NCBI GenBank assembly: GCA_020832305.1
Contig: JAFIEV010000043.1
Coordinates: 19,973 to 83,972, forward strand
Reading direction: 5' to 3'
Length of the DNA: 64,000 nt
DNA from: Cyclobacteriaceae bacterium
GTDB lineage: Bacteria > Bacteroidota > Bacteroidia > Cytophagales > Cyclobacteriaceae
Every line of letters starts with the position of its first letter. Position 1 is the stretch's first letter. The notes below the pieces were generated by a model. That model worked only from the letters and a program-made list of their open reading frames with translations. It ran no database searches and was not told the DNA's origin. Positions 50,368 through 59,573 of this stretch are shown here, piece by piece. The position numbers and the translations under genes were made by a program.

Positions 50368-51348
50368 TCATGATTGCAGTCCTGTCACATCTATCAGTTC
50401 GTTTTTCTTTTCATGCCGTATCGCATAATTGAATCCATTATGTATGGCACAGGCGCCAAATTCGCCTTTTACATTAAGCGCGAGAAAACCTACCTGCATA
50501 TCCTCCAGGTTATTGTGTCTTTTCATAATCCGTTGCACTACTTCACAACAGGCTTCGTCCGGGCTCGCGCCCCTTCGCATTATTTCCACTACCATAGCAC
50601 TACCTGCTACCCTGATCACCGCCTCACCTACGCCTGTGGCACAAGCGCCACCCACTTCGCCATCTACAAACAATCCGGCACCTATAATTGGTGAATCACC
50701 TACCCTTCCGTGCATCTTCCACGCCATACCACTGGTAGTACAAGCCCCACATAATCTGCCCTGCGTATCGATAGCCAGCATACTTATGGTATCATGGTTT
50801 TCTATATTGACCATAGGCTTGTACTCCGATACCTTCAGCCATTCCTGCCAATCCTGGTATGCTTCATCGGTAAGCAAATTAGTTTCTTCAAAACCTTTTT
50901 CTTTAGCAAAATCCAATGCGCCCTGCCCGATGAACATTACATGAGGGCTTTCCTCCATAACTTTTCGGGCGACGGAAATAGGGTGAATAATTTTTTCCAG
51001 CCCCGCTACTGCCCCACATTCACTTTCTTCATTCATTATACACGCATCCAGGGTAACGATACCATTTCTGTCGGGATAACCTCCAAGGCCCACCGTACGT
51101 ACATTGGGGTTTGCCTCTGCCGTTTTAACACCGGCTTCCACAGCGTCGAGAGCATAGCCATTATTGTGCAGTATTTCCCAGGCTACCTGGTTAGCAGTGT
51201 ATCCATGATTCCATGTTGAAATTACCACAGGAATCTGCTGTTCTCTTTTACCCTGACAGGCCTGTGGGATTATGGCCAGCGAGCCTCCCAGGGTACCCAT
51301 TAAACTCTTCGCAATAAATTTTCGACGGGGCAGCATATATACTTTCAT
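50368..51348 (-). CDS. N4-(beta-N-acetylglucosaminyl)-L-asparaginase (glycosylasparaginase)
   Basis: Ntn-hydrolase that cleaves the GlcNAc-Asn bond left after N-glycoproteins are degraded. 326 residues, made as a precursor that self-cleaves before the nucleophile Thr187 in NHDTISML. The beta-chain shows HGRVGDSPIIGAGLFVD and ACATGVGEAVIR, both standard. The N-terminus (LPRRKFIAKSLMGTLGG) looks like a Tat signal with twin Arg, followed by a possible lipobox PQAC, so export is likely. It lies 16 nt downstream of the GH92 gene on the same strand, a pairing that makes sense for high-mannose N-glycan use. An ATG at 51336 is an alternative start. Confidence 0.94.
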   Translation of the reverse strand: MKVYMLPRRKFIAKSLMGTLGGSLAIIPQACQGKREQQIPVVISTWNHGYTANQVAWEILHNNGYALDAVEAGVKTAEANPNVRTVGLGGYPDRNGIVTLDACIMNEESECGAVAGLEKIIHPISVARKVMEESPHVMFIGQGALDFAKEKGFEETNLLTDEAYQDWQEWLKVSEYKPMVNIENHDTISMLAIDTQGRLCGACTTSGMAWKMHGRVGDSPIIGAGLFVDGEVGGACATGVGEAVIRVAGSAMVVEIMRRGASPDEACCEVVQRIMKRHNNLEDMQVGFLALNVKGEFGACAIHNGFNYAIRHEKKNELIDVTGLQS

Positions 51349-51364
51349 TAATATGGGATAATAC

Positions 51365-53686
51365 TTATTGTTTCACTTTAGTCATACTTGGCGGAAAATT
51401 ATCAGGATGGGTTCCCCAATTACTTTTCGAAGGCCCCATATCAAATTCGAGCCTTCCGCCATTTGCGATGTCACGATGGTGGATATAAGTTTGGTGGTGT
51501 TCCAGCCCATTGAGTTTTACAGATTGTATGTACATTCCTTCGTTTTCTGCCCCGGGAGCAAGTATTTCAAAAACTTTATCATCGTGGAGCAATATTTCCA
51601 TTTTCTCAAACATCGGCCTGCCTATAACATAAATGCTTTCAGCAGGATTCACCGGATAAAATCCCAGTGCACTGAAAATATACCAGGCCGACATCTGACC
51701 ACAATCTTCATTGCCACAGAGCCCGTCGGGTCTGGCGTTGTATTGGGTTTTCATGATTTCCCAAATGCGCTCCTGCGTTTTCGATGGCACGCCGGCATAA
51801 TTGTACATGTAGGCTATATGATGGCTTGGCTCATTTCCATGTGCATACTGGCCGATCAGTCCGGAGATGTCAACCGAAATATTTTCACCAGTAATTTCAG
51901 AATCCTCGTTAAAAAGACTGTCCAGCTTTTCTATAAATCGCTCACGGGAACCAAACAACTGAATCAAGCCTTCAACATCATGTGGTACAAACCAACTGTG
52001 CTGCCAGGCATTGCCTTCGGTATATTCTGCCCCAACTCTATGCGCAGAAAATTTAGGATCAAAATTTGGTTTCCAGCTTCCATCCAGCATTTTTCCTCTC
52101 ATAAATCCGGAGACTTCATCAAACAGGTATTTATAAGCCCCGGCGCGTTCAGTAAAATAAGCATAATCATCATTTTTTTGCAGTGCCTTCGCCATCTGTG
52201 CTATACACCAATCATCATAAGCGTATTCAAGGGTTTTGGTAACCGACTCATCTTCAAGGTCTGCCGGTATATATCCATATTCTTTCAGGAAATTTACCCC
52301 CCTGATGTCCTGCATGGCACTGGCTTTCATTGCCTCATAAGCTTTTTCCACATCATAATCTCTGAATCCTTTGAACCAGGCATCGGCTATTACAGGAATG
52401 GCATGGTAGCCGGTCATGGTATTGGTTTCATTGGCTGCCAGGGACCATACGGGAAGCAAACCATATTCATCGTAATGTGCCAGCATTGTGCGGATAAAAT
52501 CGTTTACCCTATGCGGCTGTAGCAGCGTATACAGTGGTTTGGCAGCCCGGAATGTGTCCCAAAGTGAAAAGGTTGAATAATAGTCAAAATGGGCCTTTTT
52601 CACCTGATCATCTGCACCCCGGTATCTTCCGTCGGTATCAGAATGCATCACAGGCGCCAGAAAGCTGTGATATAAACCCGTGTAGAAAACTTTTTTCAAT
52701 TCGGCATCCTCCGACTCAATTCTTATTTTATTCAATTCTTTATTCCAGATGGCATAGGACAGTTCTTGTATATATTCAAAATCCCAACCAGGGCATTCTG
52801 TCTTCAGATTGAGCCTCGCTCCTTCATTATCAACAGAAGACAAACCTGTTTTGACGACAAGCTTCTCCCCTTTTTTCATATCAAAGCTGAATAATCCTTT
52901 AACCCTTTTTCCTTGTATATCGTAGCTGTCACTTAATGTAAAATCATCTCCGACAAAATAGTAGCCATCAAAATTTTTAGAGAATTCTGTATGAAAAAAT
53001 ACTTTTTGATTTTTTGCCCACCCGGTGCTATACCTGTGACCTGAAACGATATTATCATCATACAAATACAAATAGGTTTCAACAGGTCTGTCCCAGTTAA
53101 TGGCAAATCCCAGATCTACGACCACATGCAGCAATCCATCTTGTCCCGAAGTGTATTGCTGCATACCGGTGCGCTCAGTAGCCGTAAGCTCCACAAGAAT
53201 ATCTGATTCTTCAAATTGCACCCTGTAATATCCCGGAGCTGCAAATTCCTTATCATGCCTGTATTTTGCATGATAGTCAAGGTCCAATCTCGATTCGATG
53301 GTTTTTGAAAAGTCTACGGTCTGGTGGGTGGGCATAAATGAAATATCTGCCAGATCACCAATACCAGTACCACTCAGGTGCAAATGACTAAAACCCACTA
53401 TTATGCTGTCTGAGAAATGGTATCCTGAGCACCAATCCCATCCTGAAATCCCATTATCAGGGCTCAGTTGCACCATACCAAAAGGCACAGATGCCCCCGG
53501 ATAGGTGTGCCCGTGAGCATCTGTGCCGATAAATGGATCAACAAAGGCCGCCAGGTCAGGCAGAAGATGATCGTGCTCAGCGTACTGGCGGGTGCATGAT
53601 AAACATAAAATGAAAGAAAAAATACCTAAAACAGAAACCAAGCTCCGTAAAAGAAATGAATCATAATTCAAAAAATCAAGTCTCAT
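51365..53686 (-). CDS. GH92-family alpha-mannosidase, exported
   Basis: Calcium-dependent exo-alpha-mannosidase (GH92, typically alpha-1,2) of 773 residues. A signal peptide with lipobox CLSC near residue 29 is followed by the N-terminal beta-sandwich (FVDPFIGTDAHGHTYPGASV, SGYHFSDSIIVGFSHLHLSGTG) and the (alpha/alpha)6 domain, with AYTEGNAWQHSWFVPHD-type region near TEGNAWQHSWFVPHD, GNEPSHHIAYMYN and LCGNEDCGQMSAWYIFSALG carrying the catalytic acid and base. It trims mannose from N-glycans or yeast mannan. It shares an operon with glycosylasparaginase, and its promoter region faces the DUF4838 gene across an inverted repeat at 53777-53832. Confidence 0.95.
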   Translation of the reverse strand: MRLDFLNYDSFLLRSLVSVLGIFSFILCLSCTRQYAEHDHLLPDLAAFVDPFIGTDAHGHTYPGASVPFGMVQLSPDNGISGWDWCSGYHFSDSIIVGFSHLHLSGTGIGDLADISFMPTHQTVDFSKTIESRLDLDYHAKYRHDKEFAAPGYYRVQFEESDILVELTATERTGMQQYTSGQDGLLHVVVDLGFAINWDRPVETYLYLYDDNIVSGHRYSTGWAKNQKVFFHTEFSKNFDGYYFVGDDFTLSDSYDIQGKRVKGLFSFDMKKGEKLVVKTGLSSVDNEGARLNLKTECPGWDFEYIQELSYAIWNKELNKIRIESEDAELKKVFYTGLYHSFLAPVMHSDTDGRYRGADDQVKKAHFDYYSTFSLWDTFRAAKPLYTLLQPHRVNDFIRTMLAHYDEYGLLPVWSLAANETNTMTGYHAIPVIADAWFKGFRDYDVEKAYEAMKASAMQDIRGVNFLKEYGYIPADLEDESVTKTLEYAYDDWCIAQMAKALQKNDDYAYFTERAGAYKYLFDEVSGFMRGKMLDGSWKPNFDPKFSAHRVGAEYTEGNAWQHSWFVPHDVEGLIQLFGSRERFIEKLDSLFNEDSEITGENISVDISGLIGQYAHGNEPSHHIAYMYNYAGVPSKTQERIWEIMKTQYNARPDGLCGNEDCGQMSAWYIFSALGFYPVNPAESIYVIGRPMFEKMEILLHDDKVFEILAPGAENEGMYIQSVKLNGLEHHQTYIHHRDIANGGRLEFDMGPSKSNWGTHPDNFPPSMTKVKQ

Positions 53687-53776
53687 ATTGTCAATTATTT
53701 TAAAGCCTTTAATCTAAACTTTATTGAATTCAATTCCAACAGATCTGGATATTGCCGGTCTTTTCAACGCGTAAAT

Positions 53777-53832
53777 TACCTGTTCATAAAAAAAGAAACA
53801 ATGCCATGCATAATTCAAATTATAAACAGGTA
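53777..53832. promoter_or_regulatory. 13-bp inverted repeat between divergent glycosidase genes
   Basis: TACCTGTTCATAA (53777-53789) and TTATAAACAGGTA (53820-53832) form an inverted repeat with one mismatch and a 30-nt spacer, centred in the 225-bp gap between GH92 and the DUF4838 gene. The arms are three helical turns or so apart, suitable for a dimeric regulator that controls both directions. Function is inferred. Confidence 0.45.
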
Positions 53833-53911
53833 GTACCTTAGGACCAACTGCAAGTAATTTAAAAAACCGCAAAACGTATGTAAGCGGCAAACACTTTTTT
53901 TTTTGGAATTC

Positions 53912-56152
53912 ATGAAAGCAGTAACCCGGAATTTTTTGGCAATCACTTCATTTTTCATCCTGCTATTGACCGGATGTAATCAAACCCATTATCTGGTCTT
54001 CGATGGAAAAAGTGAATACTGCATCTATGTACATCCCGGAGCAAGTGAGACTGAACTATTTGCTGCACGCTTGCTACAAGATCATTTTACGAAGATAAGT
54101 GGCTGCGAAATTCCCGTGAATCATGAGTTTATCCCAAATCAACCAACTATTTATATCGGTTTTCAAAATCTGCCCGAAAAGCTGTTAAAATCAATCCCTG
54201 ACACATCACTGCCCGAAGAGCATTACATTATTAAATCAGACGGCAGGGATTTGGTACTGGCAGGTGGTGGAAGACGCGGGAACCTTTATGCAGTGATAGG
54301 CTTTTTATCAGATCATTTGGGTTGCAGATGGTATACAAGGACTGTGCATAAGCTCCCCTTCAAGAATAAAATACCCTTGTCAAAGACAGATGAGTTGCAC
54401 AAACCTGTTTTTGAATACAGAGAAGCCTGGTTTCATGAGGCTTATGACAGTGAATGGGCGGTTTTAAATCGTTTAAACCCAAGCATTCGGCCTATTCCTG
54501 ATAGTATGGGTGGCAGTTATATCACCTACCCATTTGCCCATACTTTTGACCGCCTGGTACCCGTAGATGAATATGCGGATACGCATCCTGAGTATTTTTC
54601 AGAAATCAATGGCGAGCGACAGAAAACGCTTTCTCAGTTGTGTTTAACCAATCCTGATGTCCTCAAAATTGCAACGGCGAGGGTATTTCAATGGATTGAG
54701 GAGCATCCTTATGCAGACATAATCTCTGTAGACCAAAATGATGGTGAAGGCTACTGCGAATGTGTGCATTGCAAAGCCATAGATGAAGCAGAAGGCAGCC
54801 AGGCAGGTTCTTTGCTATTTTTTGTCAATCAGATTGCCGATACGGTTGCCAGGGTCTATCCCTCTAAGAAAATACAGACCTTTGCCTATCATTATACTGA
54901 AGAACCGCCCAAAACGATGCGTCCCAGGGATAATGTAACCATCAGGCTTTGTCATTACGACTACTGTTCGGCCCACCACCTTGAAGACTGTGAAGACCAC
55001 AAACCTTTTACCGAGCGGTTTGAAAAATGGAGCCGTATTGCCAAACGAATTTCGGTATGGGATTACTACACCGATTTTTCTCACTATTTTATTCCTTTTC
55101 CCAATTTTGAGACTTTTAAGCACGATGTGCAGTGGTATGCCGACCGTAATGTAAAAGGCATGTTTATGCAGGGAAACAATGTTCCTGATAACGGCGGCGG
55201 GGAATTTTCTGAACTAAGGGCCTGGGTTTTTGCTCAGCTGATGTGGAATCCTTATCAGGATGCTCAAGCCCTGATCGATGAATTTGTCGATAACCTATTT
55301 GAAGACGCAGCTCCTTTTGTGCATGATTACATCAAGCTTCTGCACGATTTTGTAAAAAATGACCATGGCCATCATTTCAACATCTGGTCGCAGCCTGCGC
55401 AAATGCGATATCTCAATCCTGATATAATCAATGCTGCTGAAGCTCTTTTCAGGCAAGCCATGGAGGTAGCTTCCGGAAAACCCGATTTGCTGGAACGTGT
55501 TGAGCTGGCTTATCTGCCTGTTTTGTATACCAGGCTGTACTTCTATTCCATAGGTTCACGACTGTATTTAGATGACGACAAAATGCCCGAAACCCTGAAC
55601 CATTTTAAAAAAATTGTGGCGCGTCATAAAATACGCACTTATGCAGAAACCCATGGAGATATTGAAAAATTCATAGAAAGGGTTGCCTTTTCTGGCAAGT
55701 ACCATACCGAATGGTGGCTGGCCGGGCCCTTTGACAATGCGAATCTCAAAGGATTATCAACGGTATTCGGGCCTGAAAAACAATTCAATCTGTCAGAAGG
55801 CTTCATCGGTAAGGAAAGCGTAAAGGTCAATTGGCAATCATATGACGATCCCACCAGTGGCTATATTGACTTTACAGGTATTTTCGATCCCAATATTTAC
55901 ACTGTGGCCTACGCCTGCAAAATCATCCAGTCTTCAGAGGAAAAAAAGGTAAAATTCGGCATCGGCAGCAATGATGGCGTAAGGGTATGGGTAAATGACA
56001 AACTTGTTTTAGACCGGCCTGTATCCCGAAAAGCAGAACCCAACCAGGATATTATTGAGGTAAAGCTGAAAAAAGGCGATAACAAAATACTTTTAAAGGT
56101 AGATCAGCTGGAATTGGGCTGGGGTTTTTATTTTACAGAATTAACCGAATGA
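53912..56152 (+). CDS. DUF4838-family glycoside-hydrolase-like lipoprotein
   Basis: A 746-residue exported protein (lipobox LLTGC near residue 22). Order of domains: an N-terminal alpha-glucuronidase-like small domain (about 30-150, ETELFAARLLQDHFTKISG), the DUF4838 TIM-barrel-like domain (about 165-470: DIISVDQNDGEGYCECVHC, IQTFAYHYTEEPP, NVTIRLCHYDYC, ISVWDYYTDFS), a helical part, and a C-terminal carbohydrate-binding-like beta-sandwich (about 600-746, GSNDGVRVWVNDKLV). A glycosidase role is likely but no member activity can be assigned. ATG at 53912 is used; an in-frame TTG lies three codons before. It is divergent from the GH92 operon. Confidence 0.88.
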   Translation: MKAVTRNFLAITSFFILLLTGCNQTHYLVFDGKSEYCIYVHPGASETELFAARLLQDHFTKISGCEIPVNHEFIPNQPTIYIGFQNLPEKLLKSIPDTSLPEEHYIIKSDGRDLVLAGGGRRGNLYAVIGFLSDHLGCRWYTRTVHKLPFKNKIPLSKTDELHKPVFEYREAWFHEAYDSEWAVLNRLNPSIRPIPDSMGGSYITYPFAHTFDRLVPVDEYADTHPEYFSEINGERQKTLSQLCLTNPDVLKIATARVFQWIEEHPYADIISVDQNDGEGYCECVHCKAIDEAEGSQAGSLLFFVNQIADTVARVYPSKKIQTFAYHYTEEPPKTMRPRDNVTIRLCHYDYCSAHHLEDCEDHKPFTERFEKWSRIAKRISVWDYYTDFSHYFIPFPNFETFKHDVQWYADRNVKGMFMQGNNVPDNGGGEFSELRAWVFAQLMWNPYQDAQALIDEFVDNLFEDAAPFVHDYIKLLHDFVKNDHGHHFNIWSQPAQMRYLNPDIINAAEALFRQAMEVASGKPDLLERVELAYLPVLYTRLYFYSIGSRLYLDDDKMPETLNHFKKIVARHKIRTYAETHGDIEKFIERVAFSGKYHTEWWLAGPFDNANLKGLSTVFGPEKQFNLSEGFIGKESVKVNWQSYDDPTSGYIDFTGIFDPNIYTVAYACKIIQSSEEKKVKFGIGSNDGVRVWVNDKLVLDRPVSRKAEPNQDIIEVKLKKGDNKILLKVDQLELGWGFYFTELTE

Positions 56153-56582
56153 ATTTTGGGGCCTTAGATTTTGAAAAAGCTGTATAAAAAAAATAGTCAC
56201 ACAAATCTGACTTGAGTGACTATTTAGGGCGCGCTGAAAATTGCCTGCCTAGTTGATTTGTTTTAGTTTAATGTTCTGTATTTACATAATAAAAGCATAC
56301 TTTTTAAGCAGACTAATAATTTCCGGAATAAGAAGTAAGTGACGGTATCCAGGAATTTCGATTGCCTTGCTCACTGCATAATGCCTTCATTCCATCGCAG
56401 CTGCACAACGCTGAGGAAAGTTCAGGAAAATCTCAATCAGTATTCCTTCACTATCTACTACACTCGAGTTCTATTCCAACTGAAAATATAATTAGCAGAA
56501 CCAAACACCAGAAAATATCGTTTTTTAATACTTAGGTCTGTCAAAACAGATTACAATATTTACCTTATATTTTTTGAAATCC
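56153..56582. other. Gene-poor interval with hairpin and possible gene remnant
   Basis: About 430 bp with no intact gene. A 10-bp stem (56191-56200 with 56216-56225, 15-nt loop) lies 38 nt after the DUF4838 stop, preceded by a run of A and followed by little T, so it is at best a weak terminator for that gene. A minus-strand frame from 56470 to 56282 with one internal TGA reads like a short broken coding segment. Confidence 0.4.
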
Positions 56583-57218
56583 ATGGATAGAATCTATAAT
56601 CAAATATGGTTACCTTGTTCATGTTGCCTCATCATCATTTTTTGCATCTCTAATACCTATGGACAAGACCATCTCAGTTTACAGAAGGTAACAGGTATAG
56701 ATCAGCTGAAAATTCTGGTCAATTATCCTGAAAATTTTGATGTTGAGAAGCGGTTTAAATATCAAAGTCATCTGAAGGAGGCTATCTCAAAAAGTAACAA
56801 CCGGTTTTCATTCCAAATCTACACGGATACTTCCGAATCTAGATATGAATTAAGCCTCGATATGAGTGCCATACATTATCCCGCAAGAAAGGATGACTTG
56901 CGAGCTACTTTAGGCAATATTATCTTTTTTGGAGGACAAGCGACCCTCGCAGCGACCTTGGGATTTTGCCTTCCAGTATTGATTCTTTTTTACCCAGATA
57001 CAAGCAGCGATGTGAAAATGAAATTTGCCGATCACAATGCCGGATATACCCTGGAGATAGAAAAAACAATAACTTCCAATGCTTATTTCGCATCTGTAAG
57101 GAGACAGGATCAAAGATTTGAAAAAGCTTTTAAAAAGACAATCTTTAAGACATTAAAAAAATTACACCAGCAAAGCAAAAAAAACATTAAGAAATGTGAG
57201 CGAAACCATAAGTTATAA
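56583..57218 (+). CDS. Exported/membrane protein of unknown function
   Basis: A 211-residue protein I do not recognise. An N-terminal hydrophobic signal (about 8-28, CSCCLIIIFCISNTYG) precedes a mixed alpha/beta region (LQKVTGIDQLKILVNYPENF), a central hydrophobic segment (about 110-135, GNIIFFGGQATLAATLGFCLPVLILF, likely a membrane hairpin) and a basic C-terminus rich in Lys. ATG at 56583 preferred over TTG at 56574. It stands alone in a gene-poor stretch, with no promoter consensus or terminator seen. Coding is supported by length and signal sequence only. Confidence 0.6.
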   Translation: MDRIYNQIWLPCSCCLIIIFCISNTYGQDHLSLQKVTGIDQLKILVNYPENFDVEKRFKYQSHLKEAISKSNNRFSFQIYTDTSESRYELSLDMSAIHYPARKDDLRATLGNIIFFGGQATLAATLGFCLPVLILFYPDTSSDVKMKFADHNAGYTLEIEKTITSNAYFASVRRQDQRFEKAFKKTIFKTLKKLHQQSKKNIKKCERNHKL

Positions 57219-57262
57219 AAGAATTATATAAGCCTGGTTGTTAAATAGGGGATTTTGCACAG

Positions 57263-57442
57263 ATGAACCACGTTCCCCCTGCAGCTTTAATCACACATCT
57301 GTCGCAAGTCTGTGACTTATTTACTGCAATATTAAAAGCAGGGTTTGAAACGGAGGCTGCTGGCTCCATGGAGTTGAATAAGCGAATTCATCAGGCTAAA
57401 TGGATTAAGAAGACCAATCGACCTGCTTTAAGTAATAAATAA
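57263..57442 (+). CDS. Small ORF of 59 residues, unknown
   Basis: Open frame from ATG at 57263 to TAA at 57440-57442. The translation (begins MNHVPPAALITHLSQ, ends KKTNRPALSNK) is amphipathic and not low-complexity, and could form two helices. I cannot assign it. It lies between two unrelated genes, and might be the remnant of a larger gene. Kept as a candidate only. Confidence 0.3.
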   Translation: MNHVPPAALITHLSQVCDLFTAILKAGFETEAAGSMELNKRIHQAKWIKKTNRPALSNK

Positions 57443-57514
57443 ATTGGAACCATTCATTTACAGAACTGAAAAATAGATCCTCTATTCTTAAGGAGCAAAA
57501 GTAATAAAATTGAG

Positions 57515-58531
57515 TCAAGAGAGTTGTTTTCCTAATGGAACAAGCTTCACGTGTTTCTTTGCCAAAAAGTCTTGAAAATCTTTTTTATACCTGGATGCTT
57601 CTTCTAATGGTATAATCTTGAGAAGTTCCTTGCCTGCCTTAGAGAGAGCAACTCCATAAAACCTTAAAGTTGTATTTTTATCAAATTTATCCCTATTGGT
57701 TACTAATAATCCATATTTATTCCCATCTAAATGAAGACTTGCAACAACAGTACTGTTTTCATAATATATACAAGGCCAGTAATTCATAAATGAGTTATAA
57801 TTTGAAATTATCAAACCATACTCATGAAGTATATTCAAGTTATCATAGGACAAACCATATTGTGTCAATGAATTTGATTCCGCACTTCCCTCTATTGAAA
57901 CAACACGAGCATCAATTAAGTGAGAATCACTATTATACATTGATACAGTTTGAGAACATAAACGTTGAAATAATCTTGCAGCTTGATTATCTAATTGTGA
58001 TATGAGACGTACAGTTCTAATTGAAAAAGTGCCAGGATTTTTTATTTCACCGGATAAAATTTTTCCAAAAATCATCTTCATGTCATCAGAAGATTTGAGT
58101 TTTGCATAGTTTTCAAACTCATTTAACCAATCATCACTTATTTCTTTCGATGTATGTTTTTCCTCAACTTCATTTTTCTCAAATTTTAAATTGTTTGCGG
58201 CATGGAGACCTATTTCATCTAAGTTAAGTTGTTCTTTAATAATTCTAGAAGCAAATTTTTCTGATGCCTTATCAATATATGCATTTGGTACTCTTATCTC
58301 TTCTGATATTTGTTCACCTTGCTTTTCCAGTATTTGGATTCGTGCCTTATAAGCAGCACGAATCTCTTCTGCCTTACCTTCTAAGTGTGCAACTGGAATA
58401 TCAACTGCTGCTGTACATAAACGAGAAAATGCTTTAAAAAAATTCTTTCTAATTGGCGAAGGAATTCCTGTAATTAGATCTTCTACTGTCTCTGTAATAC
58501 TTTTCAATCCTGATGTTTCTGATTCTTCCAT
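57515..58531 (-). CDS. DUF2806-family protein
   Basis: A 338-residue cytoplasmic protein. The region at about 130-200 (DDWLNEFENYAKLKSSDDMKM, IFGKILSGEIKNPGTFSIRTVRLISQL) matches DUF2806, a family of unknown function found sporadically in bacteria. The N-terminal 100 residues are helical and charged, with a possible coiled coil (AEEIRAAYKARIQILEKQGEQ). No catalytic motif is visible. It is alone, AT-rich, and flanked by about 300 and 1040 bp without clear genes, which fits an acquired accessory gene. A defence or stress role is possible from context but is not shown. Confidence 0.78.
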   Translation of the reverse strand: MEESETSGLKSITETVEDLITGIPSPIRKNFFKAFSRLCTAAVDIPVAHLEGKAEEIRAAYKARIQILEKQGEQISEEIRVPNAYIDKASEKFASRIIKEQLNLDEIGLHAANNLKFEKNEVEEKHTSKEISDDWLNEFENYAKLKSSDDMKMIFGKILSGEIKNPGTFSIRTVRLISQLDNQAARLFQRLCSQTVSMYNSDSHLIDARVVSIEGSAESNSLTQYGLSYDNLNILHEYGLIISNYNSFMNYWPCIYYENSTVVASLHLDGNKYGLLVTNRDKFDKNTTLRFYGVALSKAGKELLKIIPLEEASRYKKDFQDFLAKKHVKLVPLGKQLS

Positions 58532-59020
58532 AATAGTTGAGATTAAGTGGCGCTTATAAAAATACTGGAGAATTAAATTACGCGTTTTTTTCTGTTACAT
58601 TTTTAATTTTCTAAAAAATTAAATCCCTATTTCAATGCTGAAATAAGCTAATTATTATTTGCTTTGTCGAATTAAACCCGGTCTAGAAAAAGAAATCCAC
58701 ATCCCGAGTTTCAGGATTCCTGAAAAGCCTCCATTTATTAAGGAGGGCATAGAAGTATGATTATTTCGGTAAATGAATAACTGTGATTTCCAATCCTCCT
58801 CACAGACAAGGACTATTGGCACCATAACCCACTAGATTATTGGCCTTCTGACTAACGTCAAGAAAAATAGTCAAATTTGACGTATTTCAAGCCATCTAAG
58901 ATAATAGTAAAAACGTTTGTCATGAGATTTCTAGTTTGTAAAGAAAGTAAATGAATTTCAGTTAGTTAGGTAGTCGATTAAAAGCAGGATGCATGGGAAG
59001 CTTGTCTTTAGCAGGATGAA
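58532..59020. other. Non-coding interval
   Basis: About 490 bp without a convincing gene. A 56-codon minus-strand open frame (58825-58655) looks fortuitous. No strong terminator or promoter was recognised. Confidence 0.5.
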
Positions 59021-59221
59021 CCCGCCTTGCAGAACTGACCGTTAAAAAATGAAGGCGAAGGGTTGGGAAAGAAGCAAACAATGTTTGAGCGCAGCGAGTT
59101 TTGTTTGCGGCGGGCGGGGCCTTCATTTTAGGTCAGGGCGAATATTTATCCCGTGAGCATCGCGAAACGGGAAGCGGCAGGGTTTTTGGGTTACTTTTTT
59201 GATCTGGAGCAAAAAAGTAAC
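59021..59221. repeat. Structured, GC-richer repeat-like element with three hairpins
   Basis: Nested inverted repeats: outer CTGACC (59035-59040) with GGTCAG (59131-59136), then AAAATGAAGGC (59046-59056) with its complement (59119-59129), then GCAAACAA (59074-59081) with its complement (59101-59108). A small stem CCCGT/ACGGG follows (59150-59154, 59167-59171), then a perfect 12-bp stem (59190-59201 with 59210-59221, 8-nt loop). The composition is richer in GC than the flanks, and no protein is encoded. It resembles dispersed intergenic repeats of Bacteroidota chromosomes; copy number cannot be judged from one window. Confidence 0.6.
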
Positions 59222-59573
59222 GGAAAGCCATCTTATTTATCAAGCTGCCGATCTCTTGTACTAAGGATCTTAAATAAATCCGCTTTTCACCATTTCAAGG
59301 ACAAAAAAAATCTTTAAAACAGTTTTTGATCAATGTCTTTAATCCTTTAAAAAACCAAAAGATCATATTATATGACTCATTTTCGGTCATGTCAAATATG
59401 TGCAAAAAACTGGATTGGGGAGATCTGACCTAAGCACAAAAAATAATTTTGTATCAAATAAGGTGCATCGTTGGTTTCAGTTGGACGTATAGAAATACAT
59501 TTTCACTTTGCCGCCTTGTATATGATGCTCCTGAGACTTTTTCAGCAGACCACCCAATTAAAAGTTATCAGGT
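59222..59573. other. Non-coding interval
   Basis: About 350 bp following the structured element. I see no gene, promoter consensus or terminator in it. Confidence 0.5.

Noticed and set aside
50360..50379. Terminator between the MFS and glycosylasparaginase genes
   Set aside because: Only a 7-bp stem with no T-tract on either strand, and it lies partly inside coding sequence.
50429..50944. 171-codon plus-strand open frame
   Set aside because: Antisense to the beta-chain of glycosylasparaginase, which has all expected motifs.
51368..52522. 384-codon open frame on the plus strand
   Set aside because: It is antisense to the GH92 gene, whose protein is a full family match; the plus-strand translation has no recognisable domain and is a shadow of biased codon use.
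58655..58825. 56-codon minus-strand open frame
   Set aside because: No start context, no signal or domain, and located in AT-rich non-coding DNA; treated as chance.
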